DNA of 64,000 bases from Escarpia spicata (Eukaryota > Annelida > Polychaeta > Sabellida > Siboglinidae): contig OZ023206.1 of NCBI GenBank assembly GCA_963995525.1, positions 50,543,213 through 50,607,212 of the forward strand, given 5' to 3'. The notes below the pieces were generated by a model that was not told the origin of the DNA, ran no database searches, and saw nothing but the letters and a program-made list of their open reading frames with translations. Of this stretch, positions 48,506 through 58,947 are shown piece after piece. Both the position numbers and the translations under genes were made by a program. Position 1 is the first letter of the stretch, and every line of letters starts with the position of its first letter.

Positions 48506-50040
48506 TGCGGTACCTATCACAACTACAGTCCCATCAAAGAGAACAATGACTGTGCGTAAGTTTAAAATTATCAACCATCAGAAAATCAGCCATGACATTA
48601 CTTGCTCTGATCTGACTGTTCAGCAAGCCAGCGAATCAGCAGCAGCAGCATTTTCTCGTTACAACAACACTTTGTTGTCAATACTCGACCAACATGCTCT
48701 TGCTAGAGAGTGCACCATCACCGTGAAAAACAACGTGCCATGGTACAACGCGGACATCATAGTTGCAAAAGCTAAACGTAAGCGGCTTGAACATCAATAC
48801 AGAATGACACAATTAACAGTGCACCGAGACATGTATGTACAACAAAGAAATACAGTTAACAACATGAGCCCTGAAGCGAAAAAGATCCATTACGAGACAA
48901 AATTGTCGGACGTCCGGAACCAAGCGCAATTCTACAACATCGCAAACAAGCTGCTGCATCGGGGTAACACAGCTACACGACCAACCTACGAATGTGCCGA
49001 ATCGTTCGCCAACGACTTTGCACACTACTTTGAGGATAAAATCCTGTGTATTCGCACCACACTACAAGCGCCAGATGTCCATGGTGTGAGTACCGACTTT
49101 GTGAGCATAGATCAGTCTGTCACAGTCTGTCATCTCTCTACTTTCGTGACTGTCACACAAGAAGAAACCGCGCAACTACTGAGCAAAAGTCATCATCGAA
49201 GACTTGCAAACTTGACACGATGCCTTCAAACTTGGTAAAAGAGTGCTCTGATGTCATGACAACGCCGAGTATGAACATCATCAACAAGTATTTGCTGGAA
49301 GGAATGCCTGATGAAATTAAAGTTGCTGTCATCACACCCATATTGAAAAAGGCAAGTCTTGATAGTGACATTTTGAAAAGCTATCGGCCTATTTCTAACA
49401 TGTGCTTTTTATCAAAGTTAGTCGAGAGGATTGTGGCAAACCGGTTGATTGCACACATGCGTGAAAACAACCTGTATATGCCGTTGCAATCACCGTACCG
49501 ACAGGACTGTAGTACTGTAACTGCGCTTCTGCACGTGCATGGACGAACGCAAAGGTGTGTTGCTGCTGTTAATTGATCTGGGCGCAGCATTTGACACAAT
49601 TGACCATGCCATTCTTGTAAACACACTGAGCAACATCATCGGCGTCGACGATCACTGTTTGTCATGGTTCGCTGCCTACCTACAACACAAACAATACATG
49701 GTGTTGATTGCCGGTGAGCAGTTTAAACCTCACAGACTGACTTGCGGTGCCCTGCAGGGGTCAGTTCTTGGACCATTACTGTTCACTATATATATATGAC
49801 TCCTCTCGCGTCGCTACTCAGCCACCATGGCATGGCTTACCATCTAAATGCAGATGACATCCAACTTTTACAAGAATTTAGCCTGAGCGATAATATGTCA
49901 CCCGACATTGCCATCAATAAAATAGAACTCTGTATCGCCAGTATCCTTCAATGGATGAAAACCAATATGCTAAAACTCAATGATGACAAAACGGAGATCA
50001 TTATCGTCCAACCGAAATCAGCAACCGGACTTACTCTTCA
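48505..50040 (+). mobile_element. CR1/L2-like LINE fragment, truncated against the Polinton
   Basis: A 308-codon frame (48312-49238) carries the linker: VRKFKIINHQKISHDIT, NVPWYNADIIVAKAKRKRLE and YNIANKLLHRG. RT follows in other frames: VAVITPILKKASLD, LKSYRPISNMCFLSKLVER (49378-49434), VLLLLIDLGAAFDTIDHAIL (49557-49616), GALQGSVLGPLLFTIY (49745-49794) and YHLNADDIQLLQEF (49838-49880, N replacing Y of YADD). It ends abruptly at about 50040 inside KTEIIIVQPKSATGLTLQ. The 3' domain is missing. About 85% of the frame remains open, so the truncation is fairly recent. Confidence 0.92.
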
Positions 50041-50411
50041 ACGCACCACGCCCGCTTCGAAAACACGTCGATGACCGTTAATAGGAATGTTATACCGTCG
50101 TTGTGTTTTTTCAGCCTAGTCAAATCGACCAGATCGGATTGCCACTGCTGGTTTCGACCGCCCACGATGACGCAACGTCGTTTGAAATGTCGTTTAACCG
50201 GTTTGTGTAGGGTATAGGCGTCCTGCGCCGCTAGCCACCGCTCGACGGCCGGTCGTCGTCGGGTCGACGCCCGGTGCAACGCGTCGACGCCGCCGTAACT
50301 TCCAGCCCGTTTCGGATCGAAGTAGAGTTCATTCAGTTCGTCGTCGTCGTCAACGGTTCGTTGACGAAGCTTTCGTTTTGGACGACGACGACAACTCCAC
50401 CCGGAAACCAT
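50036..50411 (-). pseudogene. Polinton integrase, 3'-truncated
   Basis: The retrovirus-type (rve) integrase starts at Met 50411 (MVSGWSC), with the N-terminal DELNELYFDPKRAGSYGGVD and PAVERWLAAQDAYTLHKPVK that precede the core in Polinton integrases. The core begins QWQSDLVDLTRLKKHNDG (first Asp) and TVIDVFSKRAW (second Asp). About nine residues later the frame meets LINE sequence at 50036-50040, so the catalytic Glu and C-terminal chromodomain-like part are lost. It cannot be active. Confidence 0.85.
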
Positions 50412-50891
50412 GATGACGACGACGACGACGACGACGACCAATGAACGACGAATATTATACACATATAGAGAGCGATAACCGTGATGACGAGGCCGACGAC
50501 ACAACGGATCGGCTTTCATTTTCGCGATCAGCAGACCCGCCTTCCCTTTCAGCGTTTTCGGCATGCTGGCTACGATTTCGTGCTCTACGGCCTCCGACGA
50601 TTGCACCGCCGCAGGCTGCGGCTGTATCTCGCCGCCATCGGCGTTGACCATCGACACGCGTACCGGTTGCGCCGCTCGAGCCGCCTCTATAGTGTTGTAG
50701 CGACTCAGCAGTTGATTGTACGACGCCACCTTATCGCGTTCGGATAAATCCGACCGCTCTAGAATGTCCTTCATGTCCCTCTCCAGGCTACTCAGCACAC
50801 GTGATCGGGGCGTGCTGCTCGACGGCTGTGGCGGAAGGAAGCGTTCCACCAATCGCGGGTCGACCAACGCCATCTTCTTTGCGTACTGCAT
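50412..50891 (-). CDS. Conserved Polinton small ORF, unknown function
   Basis: ATG at 50891 lies two codons after the stop of the preceding gene. The protein starts MQYAKKMALVDPRLVERFLP, contains a predicted helical SSLERDMKDILERSDLSERD and YNQLLSRYNTIEAA, and later KTLKGKAGLLIAKMK. I recall similar 'xxYAKKMxLV' ORFs next to Polinton integrases in invertebrates. Its own stop is missing: the frame runs through a GTC/GAC-repeat (about 50415-50440) straight into the integrase, giving one 287-codon frame. That fusion probably reflects a deletion or repeat slippage. The role is unknown; a structural or core-protein role would be inference. Confidence 0.5.
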
Positions 50892-50894
50892 CAA

Positions 50895-51306
50895 TTACCC
50901 CCCGATGACCTGTTTGAGTAGTGGCAGGAGAACGGTGCTCGCTAACGGCGCTAGCAGGGCCGTCAGAAACCCACCCGCACCCTTTTGCAAGATGGCTCCC
51001 TTCCGCTTCACGGGAATTCTTTTGTTGACCAGGTCACGCAGGTGATCTCTGTATTTCGTCAACACGCGTTTCTGCTTCGACGACACCTTCACCTTTCCCT
51101 CTCAGAATATTGTACGCGCAATCGCATAGACTACATATGAGACCGACCTCCGAGTTGGCGAGCACGGCTTTTCGCAGATCGATGTTCCGCTTATGCCTAT
51201 CCAACAGCTGCAGGGCGAAAACGTGTCTCTTCACGCGTTGCTCCGACACCGTCGGCGCCACCTTTGGTCGTCGCTTCGCCGCTACCACCGCGCGTCGTCC
51301 CGTCAT
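50895..51306 (-). pseudogene. Small Polinton protein with C-terminal GG-hydrophobic tail, frameshifted
   Basis: The N-terminal part (ATG at 51306) is basic (MTGRRAVVAAKRRPKVAPTV) and continues VKRHVFALQLLDRHKR to LCDCAYNILRGK. Near 51095-51100 the protein moves to another frame, which reads VSSKQKRVLTKYRDHLRDLV and ends GAGGFLTALLAPLASTVLLP. Polinton and adintovirus genomes commonly hold a small basic protein with this GG-hydrophobic end, compared in the literature with adenovirus minor core proteins; that comparison is from memory. A one-base shift separates the halves. Confidence 0.5.
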
Positions 51307-51343
51307 AACGACTAATAAGCGTACGCGGCGACGTCCCTCTCTA

Positions 51344-51349
51344 CTTATA
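51344..51349 (-). promoter_or_regulatory. TATA-like box of the small basic protein gene
   Basis: CTATAAGTAGA on the minus strand, 38-43 bp upstream of the ATG at 51306. The TATAAGTAG core recurs in the direct repeats near 52.9 kb. Confidence 0.4.
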
Positions 51350-51984
51350 GTTGACCGCCGCCACCCTTCCGTACGTAGACGTACTGAAGGGGGTCGTCTG
51401 GAAATATACACGTACGCAGGCGCATGTACTCTTCCGTTTCCTGTTTCAGATCCACGAAGAGATAGCCGTACGCCGCCGATGTCGCGTCTTTGAAAGCCTC
51501 TATCATGCAGTTGACCTTTCCCGGGTACATCTGTTTCGCTAGGTGACCTACTTGACCGGCGTCTCGGGGGTTCTTGAATAGCGCTAAGTATTGAGCGTTC
51601 AGGCTGATTGTACGGTTTTCTTTCCCTTTCGGAAACATGTTCTGTCGGATTTGTACGACTGACGTATTACAATGATGCCTTTTTTGTAAATAGGGCCGTC
51701 ACCCCGCTATCGGTCTCCTCCATGTGGTCGTCGAGTACTAAAAGCGTCCTCTTTTTACCGTCTAAATGTGTCGTAGCCGGCAGGCAGTCTACGAAGTCTA
51801 TTTTCGGAGACATAGACGCGTAGGCGGTCTGCCACTGCCCGTAGCACCACAGGATTTTTTCGGGGGGTCGATCGATCATAGCGTGTCGTATCAGACGGTC
51901 GACGAACGTCGTCTTACCGCATCCCGTAGAACCGGATACTATACACGTAAACGGATGCTTCAACAGCGGACCGCCCATTTTCAC
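51345..51984 (-). pseudogene. Polinton FtsK/HerA-type DNA-packaging ATPase, one frameshift
   Basis: ATG at 51984 gives MKMGGPLLKHPFTCIVSGST; Walker A GSTGCGKTTF lies at residues 18-27 and Walker B LLVLDDH near residue 82. The frame ends at TAA (51667), but the rest of the protein continues in a second frame from about 51672: ENRTISLNAQYLALFKNPRD, KQMYPGK and EAFKDATSAAYGYLFVDL, the conserved C-terminal half. The two parts together are about 210 residues, normal for Polinton ATPases. The enzyme family translocates the genome into capsids. The break is a short deletion in GGCATCATTGT near 51672-51678. Confidence 0.88.
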
Positions 51985-52006
51985 GACTGATACTGGCTAA
52001 CGCTTT

Positions 52007-52462
52007 TTACGCGTTTTTATAAGCGTCGCGCACCTCCATCAACAGTTTACCGAGCTTGTTCTCCCCCGCAACGTCCCCGATCCTGGTACCCCAGAAACCC
52101 TCCCTACTCGGTACCCATTCCTCCAATTCGGCGTCCCCGGTGGCCAATAGTTCGGCCTTCAACTTGGCCGACCCGCCAAACTTACTCATCAACAGCCCCT
52201 TCATACACGCGAACCTAACGGCGTTCCATTCGGTTCCCGTTCTCTTTTTTCGAATTCCGTAACTGAGTCGTTTCGCTAAATAGGGCGATCGCGCTCTTTT
52301 GATACACGCGGCGCATTCGAGGTCTTCGTTGAATATCGCTTTCCTATACTGATAGGCTTGCTCGACGGATCGGAAGCCCCGACCGTACGCCGTCAATCGG
52401 CACACGTACATATTCGACAGGAACGAGCGCGATCCGCCAAACTTTATAGGATCCGACAACAT
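52007..52462 (-). CDS. NADAR-family (YbiA-like) N-glycosidase, intact, within the Polinton
   Basis: A 151-residue open frame from ATG 52462 to TAA. Family motifs appear in order: IKFGGSRSFLSNMY (N-terminal FSNFYP-like strand), FRSVEQAYQYRKAIF (residues 35-49; the SVEQxYQ Glu box), AKRLSYGIRKK, WNAVRFACMKGLLMSKF, LKAELLATGDAELEEWVP, FWGT and GENKLGKLLMEVRDA. This is the full NADAR (DUF1768) layout of about 150 residues. NADAR proteins cleave N-glycosidic bonds: YbiA acts on early riboflavin intermediates, and other members remove ADP-ribose from guanine in DarT-NADAR systems. The stop is 22 bp from the ATPase start, same strand. A TATATAAG box lies 29-36 bp upstream. No stop or frameshift, unlike its neighbours. 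Confidence 0.88.
   Translation of the reverse strand: MLSDPIKFGGSRSFLSNMYVCRLTAYGRGFRSVEQAYQYRKAIFNEDLECAACIKRARSPYLAKRLSYGIRKKRTGTEWNAVRFACMKGLLMSKFGGSAKLKAELLATGDAELEEWVPSREGFWGTRIGDVAGENKLGKLLMEVRDAYKNA
52016..52023 (-). promoter_or_regulatory. TATA box of the packaging ATPase gene
   Basis: TATAAAAA on the minus strand, 32-39 bp upstream of the ATG at 51984; it overlaps the 3' end of the NADAR gene. Confidence 0.45.
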
Positions 52463-52490
52463 GACTACCGATAACCCGCTACCGGCACCG

Positions 52491-52498
52491 CTTATATA
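52491..52498 (-). promoter_or_regulatory. TATA box of the NADAR gene
   Basis: TATATAAG on the minus strand, 29-36 bp upstream of the ATG at 52462. Confidence 0.5.
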
Positions 52499-52654
52499 GA
52501 GCCGCCGCCGCCGCTAGATGGAGCATCTAAAAAGAGGGCCGACGTACGGATTCGGACCCGGAATGTTGCGATCCCTAGTCGAACGCTCTCCCAGGAGAGC
52601 TAATCCGGCGCCGGCGCTTATGAGTGGTTTTATCGCGGTTATATACGCATTATT

Positions 52655-52742
52655 GCTTACGCAGCATACCGCTATGCTTACGAGGTTGATCGCTAGGGGA
52701 CGCTGCTTACGTAACTAGGGACGCTATATAAATGCTTACGTA
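52655..52742. repeat. Four TGCTTACG motifs, one in a 12-bp palindrome
   Basis: TGCTTACG at about 52655, 52674, 52704 and 52730; the last is GCTTACGTAAGC, a perfect palindrome. TTGATCGCTAGGG occurs twice nearby (52686 and 52763). Confidence 0.7.
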
Positions 52743-52857
52743 AGCACGCGCTAGGTCCAACGTTGATCGCTAGGGATACATTAATCACTGGCATAACCGC
52801 TAGGTGGCACCTCAAAAGGAAGTGTAATCAATCAAAAGTGACAGGTCATCAATCACG

Positions 52858-52935
52858 TTTTTTATAAGTAGGTTCCCGAAAACGTTTAGTGTCACAAAAA
52901 CCCTTTGATTTTTTTTATAAGTAGGTTCCCGAAAA
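52858..52935 (+). repeat. 25-bp direct repeat with TATAAGTAGG core
   Basis: TTTTTTATAAGTAGGTTCCC plus GAAAA occurs at 52858-52882 and 52911-52935, 53 bp apart. It lies between the NADAR promoter and the right border of the Polinton. Confidence 0.85.
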
Positions 52936-53000
52936 GTTTTTTATGCATAGAGTTAGGCCTAAAGTAGGTCAAAAAGGGGCGGGGCGAGGTTGTGTGGATC

Positions 53001-55250
53001 CTATATACTACTGATATCCGTGATATTTAATAGCGCATTAGTGATATCCTTCAGGTCATTGCTAAAAGCACTATTATCGATTTGTTTCAGTTTCCTGTAT
53101 GATATCGTACGTGTCTCTAAGGGAGGTCTGGGCATGTTTACTCTATAACACACAGACATATGATCCGACACCATATAATCAGCCACGGGGTAACTAAGCA
53201 GAAGTTCACGATAATACCTAGTAATAATTAAATCTAGAGTGTGACCAGATACATGCGTTGGAACCGTAACATGCTGCGTTACGTCATACATACTAACAAA
53301 AATAGATAAGCGAGCGAAAAATGAACAACTCAGAACACGTCCAAAACATGAAATTCTGCGGTCGCTAGCACCCTCACGGCTCGTCGTGTCCCGACGATTT
53401 TGGTATCATTTGAAAGGATACACTTTTGTTATTCTAGCGTCATCTAGATTTCCCGGTAAATGTTTAAAGAACACCAATAAACGGACCTACAATCACGCCG
53501 TTTTCGGTGTTCTGTATGGTTCCGAACGATGTTGGCGGCGGGTACTCAGTACACTAACTCCGATTGCGGCGCTGTTTTCCTCATTTGCATAGGTTCAGAC
53601 ATGCGCACTTCACCATTTCTTGATTTAATGTTATAAGCTCCACGCACTTTTAAACCGCGGCGAAATTGATGTGCTTTGATCGCAGGGAAACCGATATATA
53701 TCTACGTCAGCGTGACGTCACAATAGCGTACGCCACCCAATGGGTCTAAATTTGTTGCGTTGGTTGATTGATATACGTGATTGTGACGTCAGGCCTACTT
53801 CGCGTATGTCATTTTAGCAGCCGTTTGAAAGTGGGTGGAGCTTATACCATGAAATCAGATAGTGGTGCCTCAATCGTTAGATTGGTGAACTGTGTCGACG
53901 AAACAACATCGTTCGCAGTGTCTAAGACCCCGGAACGGGCCCGGTTGTAGGTCCGTTTTTAGTTAATTTTAGGAATGATTACCAGGAAACCATTTATATG
54001 TTTGAATAGCAGAAAGCTTAAACTTTCAAAAGACATCAAAATTGTTGGGATCCGACGAACCGTAATGGTTCTAGCAGTCGTTCAAAAGGCGTTTTTGGAA
54101 CGTGTTTGACAGTTGTTCATTTTTCGCTCGCTTATCTATTTTTGATACTAAGTACATCACACATTCTAATTGCATCAGCTTCTGCGTCAATATCCATACG
54201 AATATTAAAATCACCAGCTATCAGGAGTGAATGAAGGGTTTGAACTGCATGCGACAGATATGTCTGAAATTCCTCAAAGAAAGTAGCAGCTGTAACACGA
54301 TGTGTTTCCGAGTCTGATGGTCGGTATATGACATGCACATCAACTTTCGTCTTTTGACATAATAGCTCATAATTACCATACTCAAATAAATTGAGTTCGC
54401 CAGATAACAGCACTTTACACTGAATACCAGTCTTGAAAAGAATACCAACCCCGCCACCAGTTCTGCCGGACTGTCTCGGATTGTCCTTCAAATTATAGCC
54501 ACTGGGCGTCAGTTCCGCACGTTTAACTGCATCGTCAGATGTTAGCCAAGTATCTGTCATCAGAACAACATCAATGCCATTGGTCACAACATATTCACTG
54601 ATGTCCGCTGTCGTATTCCGCACATAATATGGATTAACAAGGGCGAATTGGAGGTCCCTTGTCTGGCGTGAGGCTGTGTTCACTCGCTCAACACGGATCA
54701 GATTGTCCAGATTAACGCCAGTTCGATGTACGCCTGTCGTGGCATCGCGAAAGTTAAACACATCGTCGTCGTTCTCGGTTGCTGTTGTTGTTTCTGCTGC
54801 TGCTGCTGCTGCTGCCATTGGTGCTGTCGCCGCTCCTATTGCCATTGTTGTTGTTGCTTCTGCAGCTGCAGGTGCCGCCATCGCTACTGTCACTGCTGCT
54901 GTTGTCGTTGTTGTTGTTGCTGTTGAAATTGTTGCTGTTGCTGTCGCTGGTGAACTTGCAACACACGACGTTGCGTAATCACGGTGCGCACTTGAAGCTG
55001 TGCAGCGTAACAAATCCATGTGGGGGGCAGTCATACAGTTGGCACATAGGTTGCGTCTGAAGGCAGACACGTAGTAGAGAGTGTCTGCAAGCATACCGAT
55101 CTCGATTCCCTTCCCTATCTCTAACGCGCTTCGCAATCGGTGTCGATTTTTGGAGACAGGTAACCGTCGAAGATATCCCAATAGACATGGAATGCTCTCT
55201 ATAATTAATAATGGACTATTATATATTAATCGCTCAAATTACTACCACCA
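53001..55250 (-). mobile_element. LINE 5' region (endonuclease), interrupted by a foldback transposon
   Basis: Read leftwards, a 349-codon frame (55181-54132) has a leader, a Thr/Ala-rich low-complexity linker coded by GCT/GTT-type triplets (about 54780-54960) and an APE-type endonuclease: VTNGIDVVLMTDTWLTSDDA, RTGGGVGILFK, VHVIYRPSDSE and LLIAGDFNIRMD. After the 848-bp insertion the endonuclease resumes in the same frame at 53289: TQHVTVPTHVSGHTLDLIIT, VADYMVSDHMSV and YRKLKQID. Removing the insert and one target copy restores the reading frame across the junction. The element stops near 53001 against the Polinton; RT is absent. Confidence 0.9.
53297..54144. mobile_element. 848-bp foldback (MITE-like) DNA transposon, 7-bp TSD
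   Basis: Both ends begin CAAAAATAGATAAGCGAGCG and are identical for 34 bp, then remain similar as imperfect inverted arms for about 195-200 bp (for example ACGGACCTACAA sits at the same distance from each end). ATACTAA flanks both sides (53290-53296 and 54145-54151). The insert interrupts a LINE endonuclease frame. No transposase is encoded; the internal frames are short. Superfamily is uncertain: a 7-8-bp duplication fits hAT- or P-like elements. Confidence 0.93.
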
Positions 55251-55499
55251 TTCTGACCCAAGAACAAGAGGCACTCAACGATTGTATCAGGAACACGCCC
55301 ACCACCCAGTTCTTTATCATTCTTTTTCCCCCGGACAGTAGCAGATTGGAACCATCTTCCAGCTTCCACCACATCAGCATACTCACTTAAACACTTCTTT
55401 AAAAGCCTCGGCTTACACAACCTGCATCCACCGCCAGTAACACCCTGAGGAACATGCCAAAGTGCATTTTTTACTATTTTAATCTAACGTAGTTTTAAT

Positions 55500-56560
55500 A
55501 TGATTTCTCGATACGTCTTTGCCAGTTGAATTGTTCATTAAAGCCATTAGGCCTAGGAATGTTAACTTATCTACTCTTTCAATGTTTGTTATATATTTGT
55601 AGATTTGATGGGTTTATCATATTAATATTTATTCTAGCTGCTTTGAAAATTATATATTTGATTGATTTACATTTACATTTTGATTAGAAATTCCACATGT
55701 TCATTGTTTTGACATTGTACAACAGAATATAGTTGGGGTACGCCTGTTGAGATATTAAGCATTTCAGATTGGGTTTCTTCAATGTCTACTTATTGTTTTC
55801 TGGTGTTTTAAATAGTTTTTGACTAGATCTAGGACCACTCTTTTACGCCATAAAACTTTAACATATATATTAATATTGAGTAGTGCAGGGTATAAAATAC
55901 TTTTGAAAGGTCCAGGTAAATATGTATAGGTATTTCCTTATTATCCATACTTGTCAATATTCTATAAATTAATTCGAGAGCGGCAAATTCAGTTGAATGA
56001 TCCTTTCTGAATCCATATTAATTATCGTAGGTAAGTTTGTCTTTTAAAGAAAGATTCAAGCTGGTTATAAATAATTGTTTTGATTACTTTTGAAATTGCA
56101 GGTAAGATTGATATTGGTCTGTATTTGCAGAATACGGTATTATAACCCTTCTTGTAAATTGGTATTACTTTGGCTATTATGAGTTTATCTGGAAAGATAC
56201 CCAAAGTTAATATTTGATTTGTGATTAAAGTTAAATATTTAATTAAAACAGGTTTAGTTGACTTTAATGGTCGTGAGGAAACGCCATCAAATCTGTAGCT
56301 TGTCTTTGGTTACATATCATCAATTGTTTTAGATATTGTTTCTTCATTACAAAGTTGAAAATTAAATACATTGTTATGTTGTCCACTAATGTATGTGTGA
56401 ACGTTTTATTGGTAGTGTTGTATTTGGTTGGCTAAATTTGGGCCAATATTGGTAAAATATGAATTGATTATGTTTGCAATTGATGAAATAAATATGTTTG
56501 CAATTTTGAGGGTGGAGTGGACTGAAATAAGTAGCCACAACCCCCAACATGTAAGTGTAA
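55500..56560 (-). mobile_element. LINE fragment (CR1/L2-like), inverted relative of the 14.1-15.1 kb copy
   Basis: Leftward reading: NSYFTNIGPNLANQIQ (about 56440-56490 in a shifted frame), then GIFPDKLIIAKVIPIYKKGY, CKYRPISILPAISKVIKTII and NQLESF (56204-56030). Further left, frame-shifted, come GFRKDHSTEFAALELIDRIL and a decayed palm to about 55600. Stops are frequent. Confidence 0.82.
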
Positions 56561-58947
56561 AATAAACAAATAATAGAAACTATGCAGAACAATCCAAATC
56601 GCAAAGTGCATAATATTTTTATAATGTTACTAAAACTTTCTCACCTATTCCTCGCACTTTTACTATAGAAGTACAACATAATTATTTACTGAAAATGTTT
56701 CAATAATAACAATGGTATAGCACCATATAAATTATCAAAGTTTTGTCGGGATTTAGTGTGAATTATATTTGGATTTATTAATATTATATATAGTTGTAGA
56801 AAGACTTGCACCATCTCCATGAATTATACATAATATAACTGGTTGATCATAGACATCGCTTCTAAAAACAATTATAAATTTGATTGATAATGGTTTGTTT
56901 AACGTTTTACAGTATTGATTAGAACAATTATATGTATTGTTGAAATTATATATACCACGTTTATATATTTCATTGACATTTTAAAGTAGGTTGATATTAT
57001 TCAGGTATATATTATTAAGATTTTATTATATTTTTTGTGTTTAAGCAATTAAATTATGGTACGTGTAGTCATAGTGGTAGGTTTGTCTACTGTCCAGGAA
57101 TTATTTCAGCTTGCTTGGTATTGACATCGAAGTCTTTGGTATATACACCACTAGTCAGATATATCACTTACTACTCAAATGCTGGGGCCTTGGAGTATGA
57201 ACGTCCAACAAGATGTATATAATATAAAGTTTCAAATTGAGAATTTTTTCAATAATGCAAAAGGTGGCAGTACTAATATATAACATAACTATATATGCGA
57301 TGGTGATGAAATCGTATTCCATATTTCACGGTTTTGACAAAAACAGCTGTAAATACGTGTAATCATCACCACAGGAAAGACACAATGTCAATGGTCCCGA
57401 GAAGCCTGTTGTGATCGAGTGGCATCTTCCCAAACAACTAGGCTGTTCAAACATGCCATAATGGCAAGTGTGTATTTGCTAATAAAATTAAGAGCTTCAC
57501 TCAAAACAACCTCTGTATTGACTGTAAGAATTTGTGTGAACTGAAAATCAAATCAATCTAAATAAAGCCTGCCTAGTCAGTGTTTCAGAAGTTTACCCAG
57601 GTATATCAGTATCCGCTAGGTGGCGTATTTCAATCTAGCTGCCAAAACTGATCCATTTCTTGTGCATGAAAATGACGCCGGCGCGGCGCCGCGTCAGAGT
57701 TCACATGGTCGCAGAAAATACGTCGCTGCTGCTATGCAAATGATGTCACCATGACAATTGAGCATGGAATCGACCAATGGATAACTCTGTTACATATGGA
57801 GATACTTATTTTTCGTTTTGAACGCGGCATTTTATGTATGTAGGTAAGTGAAGTTTAAAGTTTTCTATGCTTGCTAAATGCGTAAATAAAATGTAAAGAT
57901 TGCGTAATTAAATTGCGATATTAGTGTAGATTGAAACATTAGCTTTAACATTGTATATGTTGCATACTTGTACGTGCTTGCCGAGCAACACACCGATGTG
58001 GGCAACTTTGGCGTTCTGGGCATACATTTCCAACAGTCGACGCCGTATCATGCTGGCCTCAGTAGGCGCTTTTGCAGCATTAATTAAATCCATATCCATC
58101 GCAACCATCACATATCATTGGTGTTACTGTTCACTTGTAACAGTGACAAGATCTATATATAATTATTATTTACCGTTTTTAGTTTTATATCAGCATGCCA
58201 AAATTAAATGTTTAAAGAATAATGTGTACAAGCTGACTGAATATGTGTCTGTTGATTGCATTGTCAGTTGTTATTGACGCTTTCCATAGCATCGTTATTT
58301 AAATCCCAAACCATCTCAATCTATAAAACGAATTACCTTTACTTTTTTACTTAAAGTTATAATTAATTAACTTTTTTATATTATATTAACACATTTATTT
58401 TGTTGTCTTTAGTTATTACATTTCTTTTTTCATACTACACCACATCATTTCCATCAAGTGATTCAGTGTGAATTTCATGTTTCAGTGTTGGAAGATCAAA
58501 CGGGTAGTCTTGATATAAGTTGTAGTTTATATTGTTTCAAATTAAATTTGTTATGTAGGTTTAATTAATAGTCTAATTAATAGTAATATATATATATTTT
58601 TTTAATTAATAATAAGTGAAATATAGTTACACTTTTTAATTAAATTATTGTTTTTTTTTTATTTATATGTCACAAATAAAACAGTTGCAATTGTTGAAAT
58701 AATTTAACTTGTAGTTGAATAGTTATGAATAGTGTTTATCTTTAAGTGTCAAGACAGTTGTAAGATGATGGAAATTAATTTGTATTAATTTGTTCAGTTG
58801 TTGCTTGAATTTACTTGAAATTGTTGCAAACCATTTACATTGAAATAATATCGATGTTGTGTGCACTAAGAACAATGTGATAATTTACTGTTCATAACAT
58901 TCTCTAGAATGTGCATACAATTCACTCTTATGCATTTTCGTTTCAGA
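56561..58947. other. Mostly non-coding; possible promoter region
   Basis: AT-rich to 57600. A GC-rich patch at 57670-57730 has GCGGCGCCGC and CACC(G)/CGTC elements plus an octamer ATGCAAAT (57736). A minus-strand frame at 57908-58111 (MDMDLINAAKAPTEASMIRR) is exon-like but unsupported. No exon other than this is suggested before the acceptor at 58946. Confidence 0.4.

Larger units (their letters stand above)
50036..52996 (-). mobile_element. Polinton/Maverick (adintovirus-like) fragment, about 3 kb
   Basis: Five genes run in the same direction, in the order NADAR, packaging ATPase, small GG-hydrophobic protein, conserved small ORF, integrase. The base composition is visibly more GC-rich, with CGTCG-rich codons, than the AT-rich flanks. 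Polintons are 15-20 kb; DNA polymerase B, protease and capsid genes are absent here. The left border cuts the integrase after its second catalytic Asp at about 50036, and the right border meets a LINE near 52996-53003. No terminal inverted repeat was found at either border. Confidence 0.9.

Noticed and set aside
54676..54978. Plus-strand Val/Ala- or Cys-rich protein
   Set aside because: Opposite-strand shadow of the Thr/Ala-rich linker of a LINE, made of imperfect triplet repeats.
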